The notes beneath the pieces are model-generated. The model searched no databases, was not told the origin of the DNA, and worked only from the letters and a program-made list of their open reading frames with translations. A program made the position numbers and the translations under genes. Shown piece by piece: positions 1-9,337 of a stretch of 64,000 nucleotides of DNA (position 1 is its first letter; every line of letters begins with the position of its first letter). The DNA lies in NCBI RefSeq assembly GCF_019059575.1, contig NW_024881987.1, positions 186,001-250,000 of the forward strand, given 5' to 3'. This stretch comes from Amphibalanus amphitrite (taxonomy: Eukaryota; Arthropoda; Thecostraca; Balanomorpha; Balanidae).

Positions 1-13
1 AATCATTTCTCCT

Positions 14-565
14 TTTCCTTAAAGGAAATAGTTCACTTTCACGAAATTATTTTTTTGCAATGGATTTATGATTTTTTATGTTCAAAATGATCAGCAAAGA
101 AAATAAAACCTATTTATAACAAAATATTATTTTCTATATTTTGATATAAGAAGAACTTTTCAGTTTCTGTAAGGCACAGGCGATCCAGTATGAAAAGAGC
201 ATGGGTTCCGAAAATTCTTCAGAAACTAGAGAAATTATCGCGGCCACCGGCATTTGGGCGATCTGCTGCTGCTGAATGTCCTTATTGATCAGTACGAGAA
301 TTTCTCTAGAGTTCTCGTAGATAATTTCTCTAGTTTCTGAAGAATTTTCGGTACCCATGCTCTTTTCATACTGGATTGGAATATATGCAAGGCACACATC
401 CTCAACGCAAGACACCTTTTTCGGGACGAGAAATAGAATATCTTTGCCTAGGGTGATCGTTGGGCTGTAAAAGCTCCTGATTTATGCTCGTCTCAGCCCA
501 GGCTACGGAACTGCTATTCCAGTTCAAAACCCATGTTAAAAAGTGAACTATTTCCTTTAAAGGAA
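14..565. repeat. Nested inverted repeats, foldback-like
   Basis: The outer arms 14-39 and 540-565 are reverse complements centred on a CTTTAAGG-type core. Inside them, 183-239 and 320-376 form a second inverted repeat of about 57 bp with one mismatch that I can see. The two pairs are concentric, so the whole unit could fold into a long hairpin. No coding sequence is convincing here. It could be a foldback or MITE-type element; no clear target duplication was found. Confidence 0.6.
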
Positions 566-1092
566 GACTGCCACCTTCAAAAAGTTTTCTCAGATCGGCC
601 CATGATTTTTTCCCTGGATAAAACGAAATTTTAGAATTCACCTGGCAAGCTATCATCACGTGAATCGCGTAAAAAAATTATCGATTATCATAAATTATCA
701 ATCGGATAATGTCTAGCGACAATGTTGACACATCACTAGACTTCAAGGTCATAAGATATGGAAGCGGGTTTTGTCGCCATAAACGGCGCGCATGTTACAA
801 TTGAAATATACAATGATCCTTGCTTTGGTTATGTATGTCGTGTTTACGCTTTTGGAATTGCCTGTTTTAATGAGTTATGTTATCTATATCTTAAAATATT
901 CCAATTCTGATTCATCTGATAGGTATATATATACATGTATTTTGGCATGTGATATTAAAAGCTAGACTATTTCCAGGTTTATATGAATAGTGATAGACTA
1001 AGTTGAGACAAGTGCTATTTGAATAACAAATACCTATGGTATTGGAAAAATTGTCATGAATCTGATAGTGTTTCCATTCCAGCACCAATTTC
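566..1092. other. Intergenic, nothing recognised
   Basis: AT-rich sequence. I see no ORF with coding character, no RNA gene and no structured repeat. Confidence 0.4.
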
Positions 1093-1415
1093 CCAGTCTT
1101 CAAAGTGTGGCAGGGAGCTCAATCCGTGACAAGATGTTTGGGACAGTCAAAACATTGCCCCAAGCGGAATGCCGAGACCTGGGCAACCCAATTCCTTTCA
1201 TGAGGGCCCCTCATGAATATGATGAAAATGATATAATGATGAAGTGCATCATTTAATAAGTATGAGAAGCGAAATGAATCAATGCTGTGACAAGCTTTCA
1301 ACTTCTGCCCCAGATTTCCTTGCTTCTGCCCCAAAATTCCTCAAACCTGCCACAACCTGTGGTGTGTGCCCTGACAACATATTGTCAAGACCTGCCACGT
1401 TTTGCAGACTGGCCC
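1093..1415. mobile_element. MITE of the CCAGTCT family (short copy)
   Basis: The left end CCAGTCTTCAAAGTGTGGCAG and the right end CTGCCACGTTTTGCAGACTGG are imperfect inverted repeats. ATTTC flanks both sides (1088-1092 and 1416-1420), compatible with a 5-bp target duplication. The same terminal sequence bounds a longer relative at 7561-8504. No transposase is encoded. Confidence 0.5.
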
Positions 1416-1438
1416 ATTTCTGTATGCCTACCTTCCAG

Positions 1439-1558
1439 GTGAAGATGCCTGGTGAGCGAGGGAGAGGACGAGGACGGCCGACGGGTGAGGAGAGGAGGTG
1501 GTCGAGGGGCAAGAAGAATTCTCAACTTTTCACCCACCGCCCAGCCCGAGCCCCAAAG
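1439..1558 (+). CDS. Exon encoding an AT-hook-like basic segment
   Basis: The 120-bp open segment is bounded by a good acceptor (CTACCTTCCAG ending at 1438) and a good donor (CCAAAG followed by GTAAAT at 1559). It starts and ends in phase 0. An ATG in good context lies at 1445. The product is basic and carries RGRGRPTG, which resembles an AT-hook core (RGRP), followed by an Arg/Lys-rich stretch. The next good acceptor in the same phase is at 2413, so I infer that this exon joins the zinc-finger-like region there across an 854-bp intron that shows nothing else. It may be the first coding exon or an internal one. A chromatin or DNA-binding role is inference from the motif only. Confidence 0.45.
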
Positions 1559-2412
1559 GTAAATAACTGAATGTTTCTTACGATGCGATGTGAAAGTATG
1601 AAACAATTGTTAATATTTATTTAATTGCCATGTGTGGCCTAGCCTTTATCTAGGTTGCTAGCCAATATATATTTTAAGGTGATTATTGCAATTAAAATTA
1701 TCATGTACCTACCTTGAAAAGTCAGGTACACTACAAGCAGAAATAATACAACCTAATCTAACCTTACCTAACCTTACCTAATGTAAGATAATCTCACCTG
1801 ACTCATTGTGTGGTTTGGTGGAAGTTATAAATGTTTTGTGAAAAAAATATGGTTAGTACACAAAACATTTCTAAGGATGTGTTCTTTCTAATCATGTTTT
1901 AATTTTGTGAGTCTCTTCATTTTCTAAAGAGTGCAAAAGGAGGTATTCAACTCTGCTCATGATAATTCAAAAGGAATTCTTAAATACAATGCACCCATAA
2001 ATCACTGATTTTCACTTTGTGGTTCATCAGAAAACACATTCAACATCATTGTCTTTCTATAATGAAAGATGGCACTAAAACATGAACCACTTTTCTTTCA
2101 GAAAAGTGGTGCTAGGTGAACTTGATACAGGTGAACTTATTACTTAATACTTAGGACACATGTCTTGACACAAGTCTTGATCTTATCGTGGGAGGCGGCT
2201 CGGGTTGGAGATACACGTACACTGGTTATTAGGGAGACCATTAGGTACCATTAATGATTTTACATTGCTGTGCGATACGAGGTTGTACCTAGTGATGTTG
2301 CGTCATTTGTGGACTTCCCCCCTGCGAGTTGTCTGGTCCTAGGATTTCATGCACATCTTCCTTCACTTCAAACTGGGATTTACCGGTGACGTGTTTTCTC
2401 TGTGTGCGCCAG

Positions 2413-3153
2413 GTGTACCAGTGGAAGCTCCTGCACCACGTCTTTAAGGACCACCTTGTGATGCTGAACCCGGTGCACCTTTCCCTACAAGTGCACCGTC
2501 TGTACGGCCACATTCGCATATGTATACAAACAGTTCGAGAATGACGTCTACAGCCCTCACTCTGTCGTCGCCAAGAAGATTATGGAGTCGTTTGGCCGTA
2601 GGAAGGCAGCTGCGGCGGCGGCCGCCACCGGACAGCCCATCAAAATCAACAACGAGATCACAATTCACAATCATCCCTCACACGGGCTCGGGCGGTGCGG
2701 CAAAGGGCTCGTCTCAGGCCAGCTCGACGCCGGTGAAGCGGCGGCGACCGGAGTCGGCGCCGGCTCCCGTGGAGCGTGAGTGCGAGCTGTGCGAGCATCG
2801 CGCGCTGCCGTGGTGCAGCCGCGGCCGCTGACGGAGCACTACCTGCGCCAGGCGCCTGCACCAGGGCCGGCCAGAGCTCGAGTTCACGCCGCTGATGCGC
2901 GACTCCAAGTGCGCCACCTTCGTCACAGAGGAGATCTGTGAGCAGCTGCGCCGGCGCGCCGCCGCCGAGGACTCCGACAGTGGGGTCGAGGTGGAGGTGA
3001 GCGACGCGAAGGACGGCGCGGCCGGCGGCGCCCCGTCCGCCTCCGGTGGCAGCGCGCTCAGCAAGCTCAACGAGGAGACTCACGCCTATTGCCGCGGCGC
3101 GGCCCCGCCGGCTGGTGACCGTCCGGAAACCCAAGCCGTTCATGGGTGACTGA
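2413..3153 (+). pseudogene. Frame-broken C2H2-like DNA-binding protein, 3' part
   Basis: An acceptor with a pyrimidine tract ends at 2412. The following sequence reads like C2H2 finger material: YQ-KL followed by VFKDHLVML, then YKCTVCTATF. These pieces lie in different frames. Further coding-like pieces follow: MESFGRRKAAAAAAATGQP (about 2583-2640), RECELCEHRALPWC in another frame (2775-2820), then DSKCATFVTEEICEQL and an acidic, Gly/Ser-rich tail (2900-3100). A final frame ends RKPKPFMGD at 3153. At least four frame changes are needed to read through. Host genes elsewhere in the window are intact, so this is either a decaying pseudogene or a locally poor assembly. A polyA signal follows at 3468, which fits a transcribed + strand gene. 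The exact family is not identified. Confidence 0.4.
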
Positions 3154-3467
3154 GTGAAACGAATGGACGTGCATGTGCGTTTTTGTTCTGTGTATGCGTG
3201 CGTTTGGAAATGGCGTCTCTATGTGCGTGCTTGTTTTGTAGAAGCGCTAGCGGTGCCGACGGACCCAGCGATGGCGCGGAGGGCTTTGATGTACCGTGTG
3301 TCTTTGATGTTGATGCATTCTCGTGTTTTGTTGGTCGCGCGCCCAGCAGCACCGTGTACATAGCCGGGGGCGTTCCTGCTCGACGCCACGTTCTGTTCGT
3401 TGTATCTCAATGCCAGCTTTTTGCTCCAAGTCCCGCTCGTGGAACACGCGACTCGCTCGATTCAAAT

Positions 3468-3473
3468 AATAAA
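3468..3473 (+). promoter_or_regulatory. AATAAA polyadenylation signal
   Basis: The canonical hexamer sits about 315 bp after the last stop of the broken AT-hook/C2H2-like gene, at a plausible 3' UTR distance. Confidence 0.45.
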
Positions 3474-3659
3474 TATACACTTTATTTCTCTGACAACCTG
3501 ATGTCCTCTCTCTCCTCTCTCCTCTCTCCATATAAAAAAATACGGCCACGGTGAGTAGGTGCCGGCCGGCGTTAACTGCCTCCGGCCGGACGGTTCTCAG
3601 TTGATATGTGACAACAGTTAGGAATGTAACACCGCCATAGTACCCTCCATCACTGCCGG

Positions 3660-3960
3660 GCGCGGCGGTCCCCGCACACAGGACCGGCGGGGGGGGGGGG
3701 TAGCGACCGCCGCCAGCTGCTGGCCGCCCATCAGCTGCAACACCAGCTGCTGCAGATGGACAAGCTGCTGGCGGTCCTCGTTTAGCGCGATCAGCTCCTG
3801 TTCGCGCGCCGCCGACACAGCGTTCACAGCGCCGCCGCCGATGAATTGCTGCAGCCGCGCGCGCAGCTCCTTTCGCTCTCTGATGAGACTGAGACTGAGC
3901 CAGCCAGAGCCAGAGTCGAGACTGAGCCAGCTGAGTCTTGACAGACCGGACAACACACAA
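3660..3960 (-). other. GC-rich segment with coiled-coil-like antisense frame
   Basis: On the minus strand an open frame reads RERKELRARLQQF, then an Ala/Glu/Gln/Leu-rich stretch including EDRQQLVHLQQLVLQL. That could be a short coiled coil. A poly-G tract (about 3687-3699) and (CTGAGC)-type repeats lie at its ends. It sits just downstream of the reverse-transcriptase fragment on the same strand and may belong to that retroelement. No splice sites or start were identified. Confidence 0.2.
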
Positions 3961-4009
3961 GGCGCCAAAAACGAAGCAACATGATTGGTCGACACATCGA
4001 ACCGTCTGT

Positions 4010-4700
4010 CACAGCGACTGTGCTTGGACCACGGCCATCCCGCAATAGTGACAAGACAAGGCATTATCCTGAACACGCGCAGAATCACGCCCAAAGTCAA
4101 TCGACACACCAAGAAACGTAAAAACATGCAACGGAACGAGAACTAATTTATTGAAATTAATACACAACCCAACACTAGTCAGAAACGCAACGATACCATC
4201 CAGCGTCCTTGGACATGAAAAGAAAATCATCTAAATACGCCAAACACCTGACGTTAAATCTCGACTCTACAAGTTCACTGAAAGCATCTGTTAGGTACTG
4301 CATCTCCGAAGGAGATGCAGTACCTAACTGCATCTCCTTCAGTACTTAATAATGCAGTACCTAATAATGGTACTGCATCTCTACCTAATAATGCAGGAGA
4401 TGCAGTACCTAATAGGGCCCATTGGTAACAGAGAAAAGGTATAAGCACGTTTTACCATCATACAAAACACCAAAAGGACGTGTGGAACGTGCGCGAGAAA
4501 TGTGATGAAATCCATCTTTTAAATCAATCTTGATACCGGTATAAACCCCAAAACGATAACTCTAACGCATCCCCAATAGACGGCAAAGAGCACGGCCGGC
4601 ACGGCAAGAGGGGCGTAAGCACTGACAAATCGTATACCAGTCTGGCCACAGTCGCACTTTTTGGCACAGTAGCAGGCCAACTAAACAGCGACTCGCTCGC
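4010..4700 (-). pseudogene. Degraded reverse-transcriptase fragment of a retroelement
   Basis: Read on the minus strand, several landmark RT blocks appear in order but in different frames. VARLVYDLSVL lies near 4640, KIDLKDGFHHI (motif A type) near 4525, FGVLYDGKTC near 4460, YLDDFLF (catalytic YxDD box) near 4230, and a downstream FLGVSIDF block near 4100. Order and spacing match an RT palm. The YLDD box and the flanking wording are closest in my judgement to DIRS- or Ngaro-like elements, though this is not certain. The coding sequence is split by frameshifts and by a palindromic repeat insertion at 4291-4410. No terminal repeats were found, so it is a dead fragment. Confidence 0.6.
4291..4410. 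repeat. Palindromic GTACTGCATCTCC repeat cluster
   Basis: 4291-4307 and 4311-4327 form a perfect 17-bp stem with a 3-nt loop. The same words (TGCAGTACCTAA, ACTGCATCTCC, CCTAATAATG) recur in both orientations up to about 4410. The cluster interrupts the RT fragment and so arose after that element was dead. Confidence 0.7.
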
Positions 4701-5200
4701 GACCGGTGCCGACGGCGATGAAGATTCGTCGTCACCAGCGTCCTCCCCAGGCGCGCTGCCGACGGGGCACGCCGCCACCGGCCCGCCAGCATCACCGTCG
4801 ACCGATGATGTCTTCAAAGAAGAGCCGTTCCCCTCAGTGGCGGCAGCAGAAGAGACCGCAGGCGGCGGGGACCCGGAGCAGGGCACAGAGACGTTGCCCC
4901 CCGCCGCGCCTCAAACGCCGACCTAAGCCGGACGTCTCGGCGAGCCGGGCCCGCGGCGCGCGGCGGAGCGCGCAGGCTGGACGGCCAGGCGGGGCGCGGG
5001 CGTCGCCAGCTCCGCCGTCGGGTGAGCTCCGGAAATGATGATGGAGAATGATGGAAGGATGATGTCATGGAGCCGCGGATGCTGCTCCATGGCAGAAATC
5101 ACCTCTGCAGCTGCGCCGTGCGGATGTTGGTGGCGAACGCCCCCTGGGCTCTGAGTCAGCTGGCTGGTGGCTTGCGCGCTCTGTGGGAGAGCAGGACAAG
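4676..5200 (+). CDS. Possible two-exon coding segment of unknown identity
   Basis: An acceptor ends at 4675 (TTGGCACAGTAGCAG). From there an acidic Ser/Pro-rich frame runs to a stop at 4924-4926 and includes the segment DDVFKEEPFPSVAAAEE. The same frame reopens after the stop and reaches a strong donor (GG followed by GTGAGC at 5022). A second open segment, 5111-5200, has an acceptor (CACCTCTGCAG) and a donor (ACAAG followed by GTGTAA). It joins in phase to read AVRMLVANAPWALSQLAGGL. The in-frame TAA means either two different transcripts or a broken gene. The left part overlaps the opposite-strand RT fragment only at its edge. No homology is recognised. Confidence 0.22.
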
Positions 5201-5357
5201 GTGTAAAATGCTGCTACGGGACACGTAAGCAGATGTAATACCTCTGCTCGAGCTACCACATGCAGATAAGACTAAAGTCTGTTCCATTTCAAGCCTGCAG
5301 CCGAAGTACCATGCTGTAAACAACACATGCTTTATGTGTGCATAGCTCCTACATTAA

Positions 5358-5600
5358 CCCTCGCCCTGGCAGGACATTTTTCATAACACGGCCTGGCAGG
5401 GGGGGGGGGGGTGATGCGACCCCCCTCGCGATTGGCTCCTATGGCACCTAGAAACACCAAATTTGGTAGGTAGGTGGGCCCCCTGGAGTTCTCGCCCCTG
5501 CGCAAATTTGGTTGCTCTAGGTCAATATTTAGGGGGGTTTTGGGGGGTATAAATGTAAAAATTTTGCTGCAGTATGCTCGAGGCACGTCCATGGTCAAAA
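5358..5600 (+). mobile_element. Left-end fragment of piggyBac-like hairpin element
   Basis: TTAA at 5354-5357 is followed by CCCTCGCCCTGGCAGG. After it come a 14-nt G tract, a short spacer and a C tract, the terminal architecture shared by the TTAA elements at 24.9-42.6 kb. No matching right end was found downstream, so only one end survives here. Confidence 0.45.
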
Positions 5601-5727
5601 TAATAGATAAAGCCCAATTTGAATAATTCTAGCAGAAAGACACCAGAATCACCCCTCAAGCAAAAAAGAAAAGTTTGTCATAAATAGGTTGCCAGTTCTC
5701 ACCTGCTTCCACTCCACCGCCGTTTAC

Positions 5728-6031
5728 CAGCTCGCAGCTGATGTCCATGCGGTGTTGACACCAGCGGCGCAGGTGACGTCGCCGACCTCTCCGGCACTGG
5801 CAGAGTCGACGCCACGGCCGTCGCTGGATGGTCCAGTGCCGCGGATGGTCCAGCTGGTGACGGCGTCACGGCCTTCGCTGGATGGTCCAGTGCCACGGAT
5901 GGTCCAGCTGGTGACGGCGTCACGGCCGTCGCTGGATGGTCCAGTGCCGCGGATGGTCCAGCTGGTGACGGCGTCAGGGGTTCCGCGGAACTCGCAGGTG
6001 ACGTCGCCGTCGCAGGTGACGTACCAAGGTT
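5728..6031 (-). CDS. Internal exon encoding 18-residue tandem repeats
   Basis: On the minus strand this segment has a textbook acceptor (CTCTCTCTGCACTGTGATTTCAG) immediately above 6031. A donor (GAGCTG followed by GTAAAC) lies immediately below 5728. The 304-bp exon stays open throughout. It encodes WYVTCDGDVTCEF, then three near-identical copies of DAVTSWTIRGTGPSSDGR (54-bp DNA repeat, 5815-5976), then a second Cys-containing segment VTCAAGVNTAWTS. The pattern of paired Cys and repeated Trp suggests an extracellular repeat protein, but the family is not recognised. Phases are 1 on entry and 2 on exit. The opposite strand is also open across the repeats because 54 is a multiple of three. Splice signals favour the minus strand. 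No neighbouring exons were found with confidence. Confidence 0.45.
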
Positions 6032-6664
6032 CTGAAATCACAGTGCAGAGAGAGGTTGGTGAACTACCAGAGTGTTTACCCGTGCCCTGCTGGGGGGGGG
6101 GGGGGGGCGTGCCAATAATGTCTTTTTGTTCCAATGGGGCGGATTTGCAAGCCTTCGCCCCATCAAAAGACGGCACAATTACAAAACAACGCACAACGTC
6201 ATAACGTCACAGCCCACAGGCACTCATCTCCATACTATTGACTGACGCACCACCCCAAGGTCACATGCACTTGGCCCATGCCGAAAAAAGATATTATAAC
6301 ATTAGAACACATTGTGTCACATTATAAGCGTCCTTCTCTTTGTCAGTGGCGCCCAGCTCTGCACCATATACCGCCCCATGGGTAAGCCGCCTCTCACTCA
6401 GACAAATAATAGAACCACCCCACCGGCACGCGATTACGCGTTCGAGCAAAATACGGCCGTCCGCACCAGCTGCTTTCGCGTCTAACACTACCGCTGGAAT
6501 TCTCTCGGCCACGGAGCGCGCTTACCTTCGAGGGTACAGCCTCCGGCTGGAGGAAGCGATTTGGGGTGTAATCGCTTGATTTCTCAAATTCTTGGTAATA
6601 AAGCAGGTGGTTTCTCTGTGCATTTACATTTGTGCCACAATAAATGGCGACAGCCTACATAGGT
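6032..6664. other. Unassigned intergenic or intronic DNA
   Basis: Contains a 15-nt G tract near 6093 and otherwise unremarkable sequence. Short open frames near 6340-6580 lack splice signals or recognisable content. Confidence 0.3.
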
Positions 6665-7117
6665 TGTTACGAGCGAGCAAGCGAAGCGAAGTCTTTTCAA
6701 TACTAGATGCAGGCAGCGCTCGTGCGTTGCCTTGGGCCAGAATTGGAGGGATGGTGCCGAGAGCATGCCGGGCCAGGGAAAAAACAATAAGTTAGGTCTT
6801 GGGGGTAGACTGAAAGATAACCGAGACCTTTTGAGACTGTAACGAACTGAAACGTCTAAAGAATTATTGAAAGCACGTGAAATTGATATGGAAATCTACC
6901 TACAGTATAGGATATGAATTCATTGCACGTGCAAAGTGAATGTCCCAAGCACCCCGGTTCATTCATTTTCATAACATACTGTAGAGTGTGTCTAGTTCTA
7001 GCAGTGTGCCAATTTTGTGTCGATAGCTGAAAAATTCCCGAAGTCAGAGGACCCCTTGTCAAGAAAAGCTACAGTTCTCTCGCTCGTTCGGTCTTCGCCC
7101 AAAAGGCGTTTATCTGG
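6664..7117 (+). mobile_element. Helitron/Helentron-like non-autonomous element
   Basis: Near the left end lies the word ACGAGCGAGCAAGCGAAGCGAAG and near the right end CTCTCGCTCGTTCGG, which are subterminal inverted repeats. The right terminus has the hairpin CGCCCAAAAGGCG, then TTTATCTGG, followed by T. A CTRR-type end after a short hairpin is characteristic of Helitron 3' ends. The related copy at 62893-63588 ends the same way. The exact left boundary is uncertain and no Rep/helicase is present. Confidence 0.5.
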
Positions 7118-7357
7118 TAAAATATAACCCTCATGATACTGCATTTCAAATACTGCAATGACGGTGGCGAGATCACATACCTGTGTAGTTTCCATTTTGC
7201 ACCCTGCTTATGTTGGGGCTTGTAATCAAAGTGTTGCTTGCATGTCTTGACACAACAACGGTTTACCATGTTGCTGCTGTAAAAGAAAAGCTGTATTTGT
7301 CATTTAAAGTTGTTATACAATTAATATTAAGAGGTGCAGCATGACAGCTTTCAGCAT

Positions 7358-7390
7358 GTCTGAAAAACGTGGCTGCCACGTTTTTCAGAC
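7358..7390. repeat. Perfect 16-bp inverted repeat with 1-nt loop
   Basis: GTCTGAAAAACGTGGC (7358-7373) and GCCACGTTTTTCAGAC (7375-7390) are exact reverse complements around a single T. The arm resembles the ends of the CCAGTCT MITE family (GTCTGCAAAACGTGGCAG), so this may be a collapsed copy. Confidence 0.7.
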
Positions 7391-7560
7391 TGAGTCAGGT
7401 CAACGGTCGCTGAATGGTGATTGACAAATACTAATTTTTTATAACTATTTATAATTATAAGCATTCATATTTAAATTATTTATTCCTAGTTTGGTCATAG
7501 CCCTGCTCACTTCAACTGTTTATTGGTCGATCAATATTTGGATTTGCGCCTAGTAGTTTC

Positions 7561-8504
7561 CCAGTCTGCAAAGCATTGCAATTTTGACAAAAGCTTGTCG
7601 GTGCAGGCTTGTTCAGCTGGTGCTGATCTGATGCGGCGTGGTGCGGATTTGGCTGGTAGGGTGCAGATCTAGTGTAGCCCAGTGTCCCAAGATTTGGGTG
7701 GAAAGTGAAATCCTTGTGAAATTGAATAGTCCACTCGGTCCACTCTCACCTTTAATTTTCCAGGACAAGTTGCCCTCCCAACTTTAACAACTAAGATCAT
7801 CCGCATGTACATTTGCTGGCTGGCTTGTACCTACATTCAAATTCCATTAAATCATCGCAGCTCCCACGTCCTGTAACATTCACATAGAAAATGGTGATCA
7901 TGTTTTCATTCTTCTTTGTATCTTTCTGACTGGCAATTTTCCACTTTCAGTCCTCTTTGTAGTGAGGAATTTTACCCTCGAACACCCAAGCCAAAATATC
8001 CCTAATTTTGGGACACTGGTGTAGCACATTGCAGATTTGCTTGTTGATGGACATGACAGACCAGACAAGATATATGAGGAAAATTGAAAAACATTGCTGA
8101 AGCTGAAGCCATACTTTGCAGCTGTGCGCAGCCATGCTGCAAAGTATCGCTCGCATGTCGACGAAGGGCACTAGCCCAAGTTCACAATCCGCACCAACCC
8201 TTCAAAACCGGAAAATCCACCCCAATGTGGGCTGAGGGTAAAAGATCCGCACAGAACCCAAAAATGACCAGCAGTTGCACACTCATTTAAACCCAGGGGA
8301 CACTGAATTACACATAAAAGCTCCAGCAATGTTTTTCGATTTGCCTCATCAATATCGTCTTGTCCGTCAAGTCCATCGCCAAGCCAAATCTGCACTGTGA
8401 TCCACTAAATCCGCACACCAAGCGAAATCCGCACCACGCCGCAACAGCTGAACAAGCCCGCACCGACCAGATCTTGTCGAAATTGCCATACCTTGCAGAC
8501 TGGC
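7561..8504. mobile_element. MITE of the CCAGTCT family (long copy)
   Basis: Roughly 100-bp imperfect terminal inverted repeats begin CCAGTCTGCAA and share CAATTTYGACAA, GGTCGGTGC and GGCTTGTTCAGCTG in inverted order at both ends. AGTTTC lies immediately outside each end (7555-7560 and 8505-8510). No protein is encoded. The central part is AT-rich. Confidence 0.6.
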
Positions 8505-8728
8505 AGTTTCCAGCATGGGTAGTTTCCCCAAGTCAATTGTATAAATTTGAATTTTGGCATGCTCATCCTCAATTGCATGATTAGGTATTCACTATGCCAG
8601 CATTTGTATTTATAACTTCAAGTTCAAAAAAGAGATAATCGATCTTTTTCCAAAACTAAGTGCACACCCGTTACTTGTTACTTGAGAGATTCCGGCACCG
8701 TTGCAAGCTGTTTCCAGAAATACATAAT

Positions 8729-9337
8729 TAATTCCCACAGATTTTGATCACCAAAACTCCTCTCGGGCGCGTGGGGCGGCGGCTCCCGGCGGCTGTTCCG
8801 GGGCGCTGTGGGCGGGTGTCCCTCCTCGTGCGGCGGTCGCTGATGTGCAATGAACGCGAGACATTAATGACTGATTGTGTGTGAATGTATGATGCGTATG
8901 ATGGAGTGTAGTGTAACTGTTTGAAAATGCGATGTGTGAGTGTGTGTGAGCGCGCGTGTGTGAGTGCATGTATGCACGTGACGCTAATAATAGTACACAA
9001 CAATTACCTGATACGCCAAGAATTGTTACGTGTGCGCGTGCCAGTACAAGTGATTAAGAGTGTGTGTTTGTATGTATGTGTATAGTGTAAAGCATAGGTA
9101 CGAGTCTGCACGTAAGCTTGTATGTTTGTGAATGAGTGTGCACGGAGAGAGGTGCCCCGAATTAAGCCTTGAGCTTCTGCACCAATCTCCGATTTACTCT
9201 TTTGTTCCAGTACTTTCTGTTCAATAAATATCATCATCATCATCATCATCACCGTTGTATATCAACTTACCACGATGAAAACCATTAAATATTAGCGCAC
9301 AGAGACCGTAGAAATTTTTTTTTTTTTTTTTTTTTTG
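8729..9337. repeat. Simple-sequence stretch: TG-rich, (ATC)n, poly-T
   Basis: A TG/TGTGAG-rich tract (about 8880-9140) is followed by an (ATC)n run at 9229-9251 and a 22-nt poly-T run ending near 9336. No gene is seen. Confidence 0.7.

Noticed and set aside
4009-4886. A functional retroelement gene
   Set aside because: RT blocks lie in several frames and are split by a repeat; no complete ORF or terminal repeats exist.
5689-6204. + strand ORF with RPSLDGPVPRMVQLVTAS repeats
   Set aside because: The 54-bp repeat is open on both strands, but only the minus strand has matching acceptor and donor sites.
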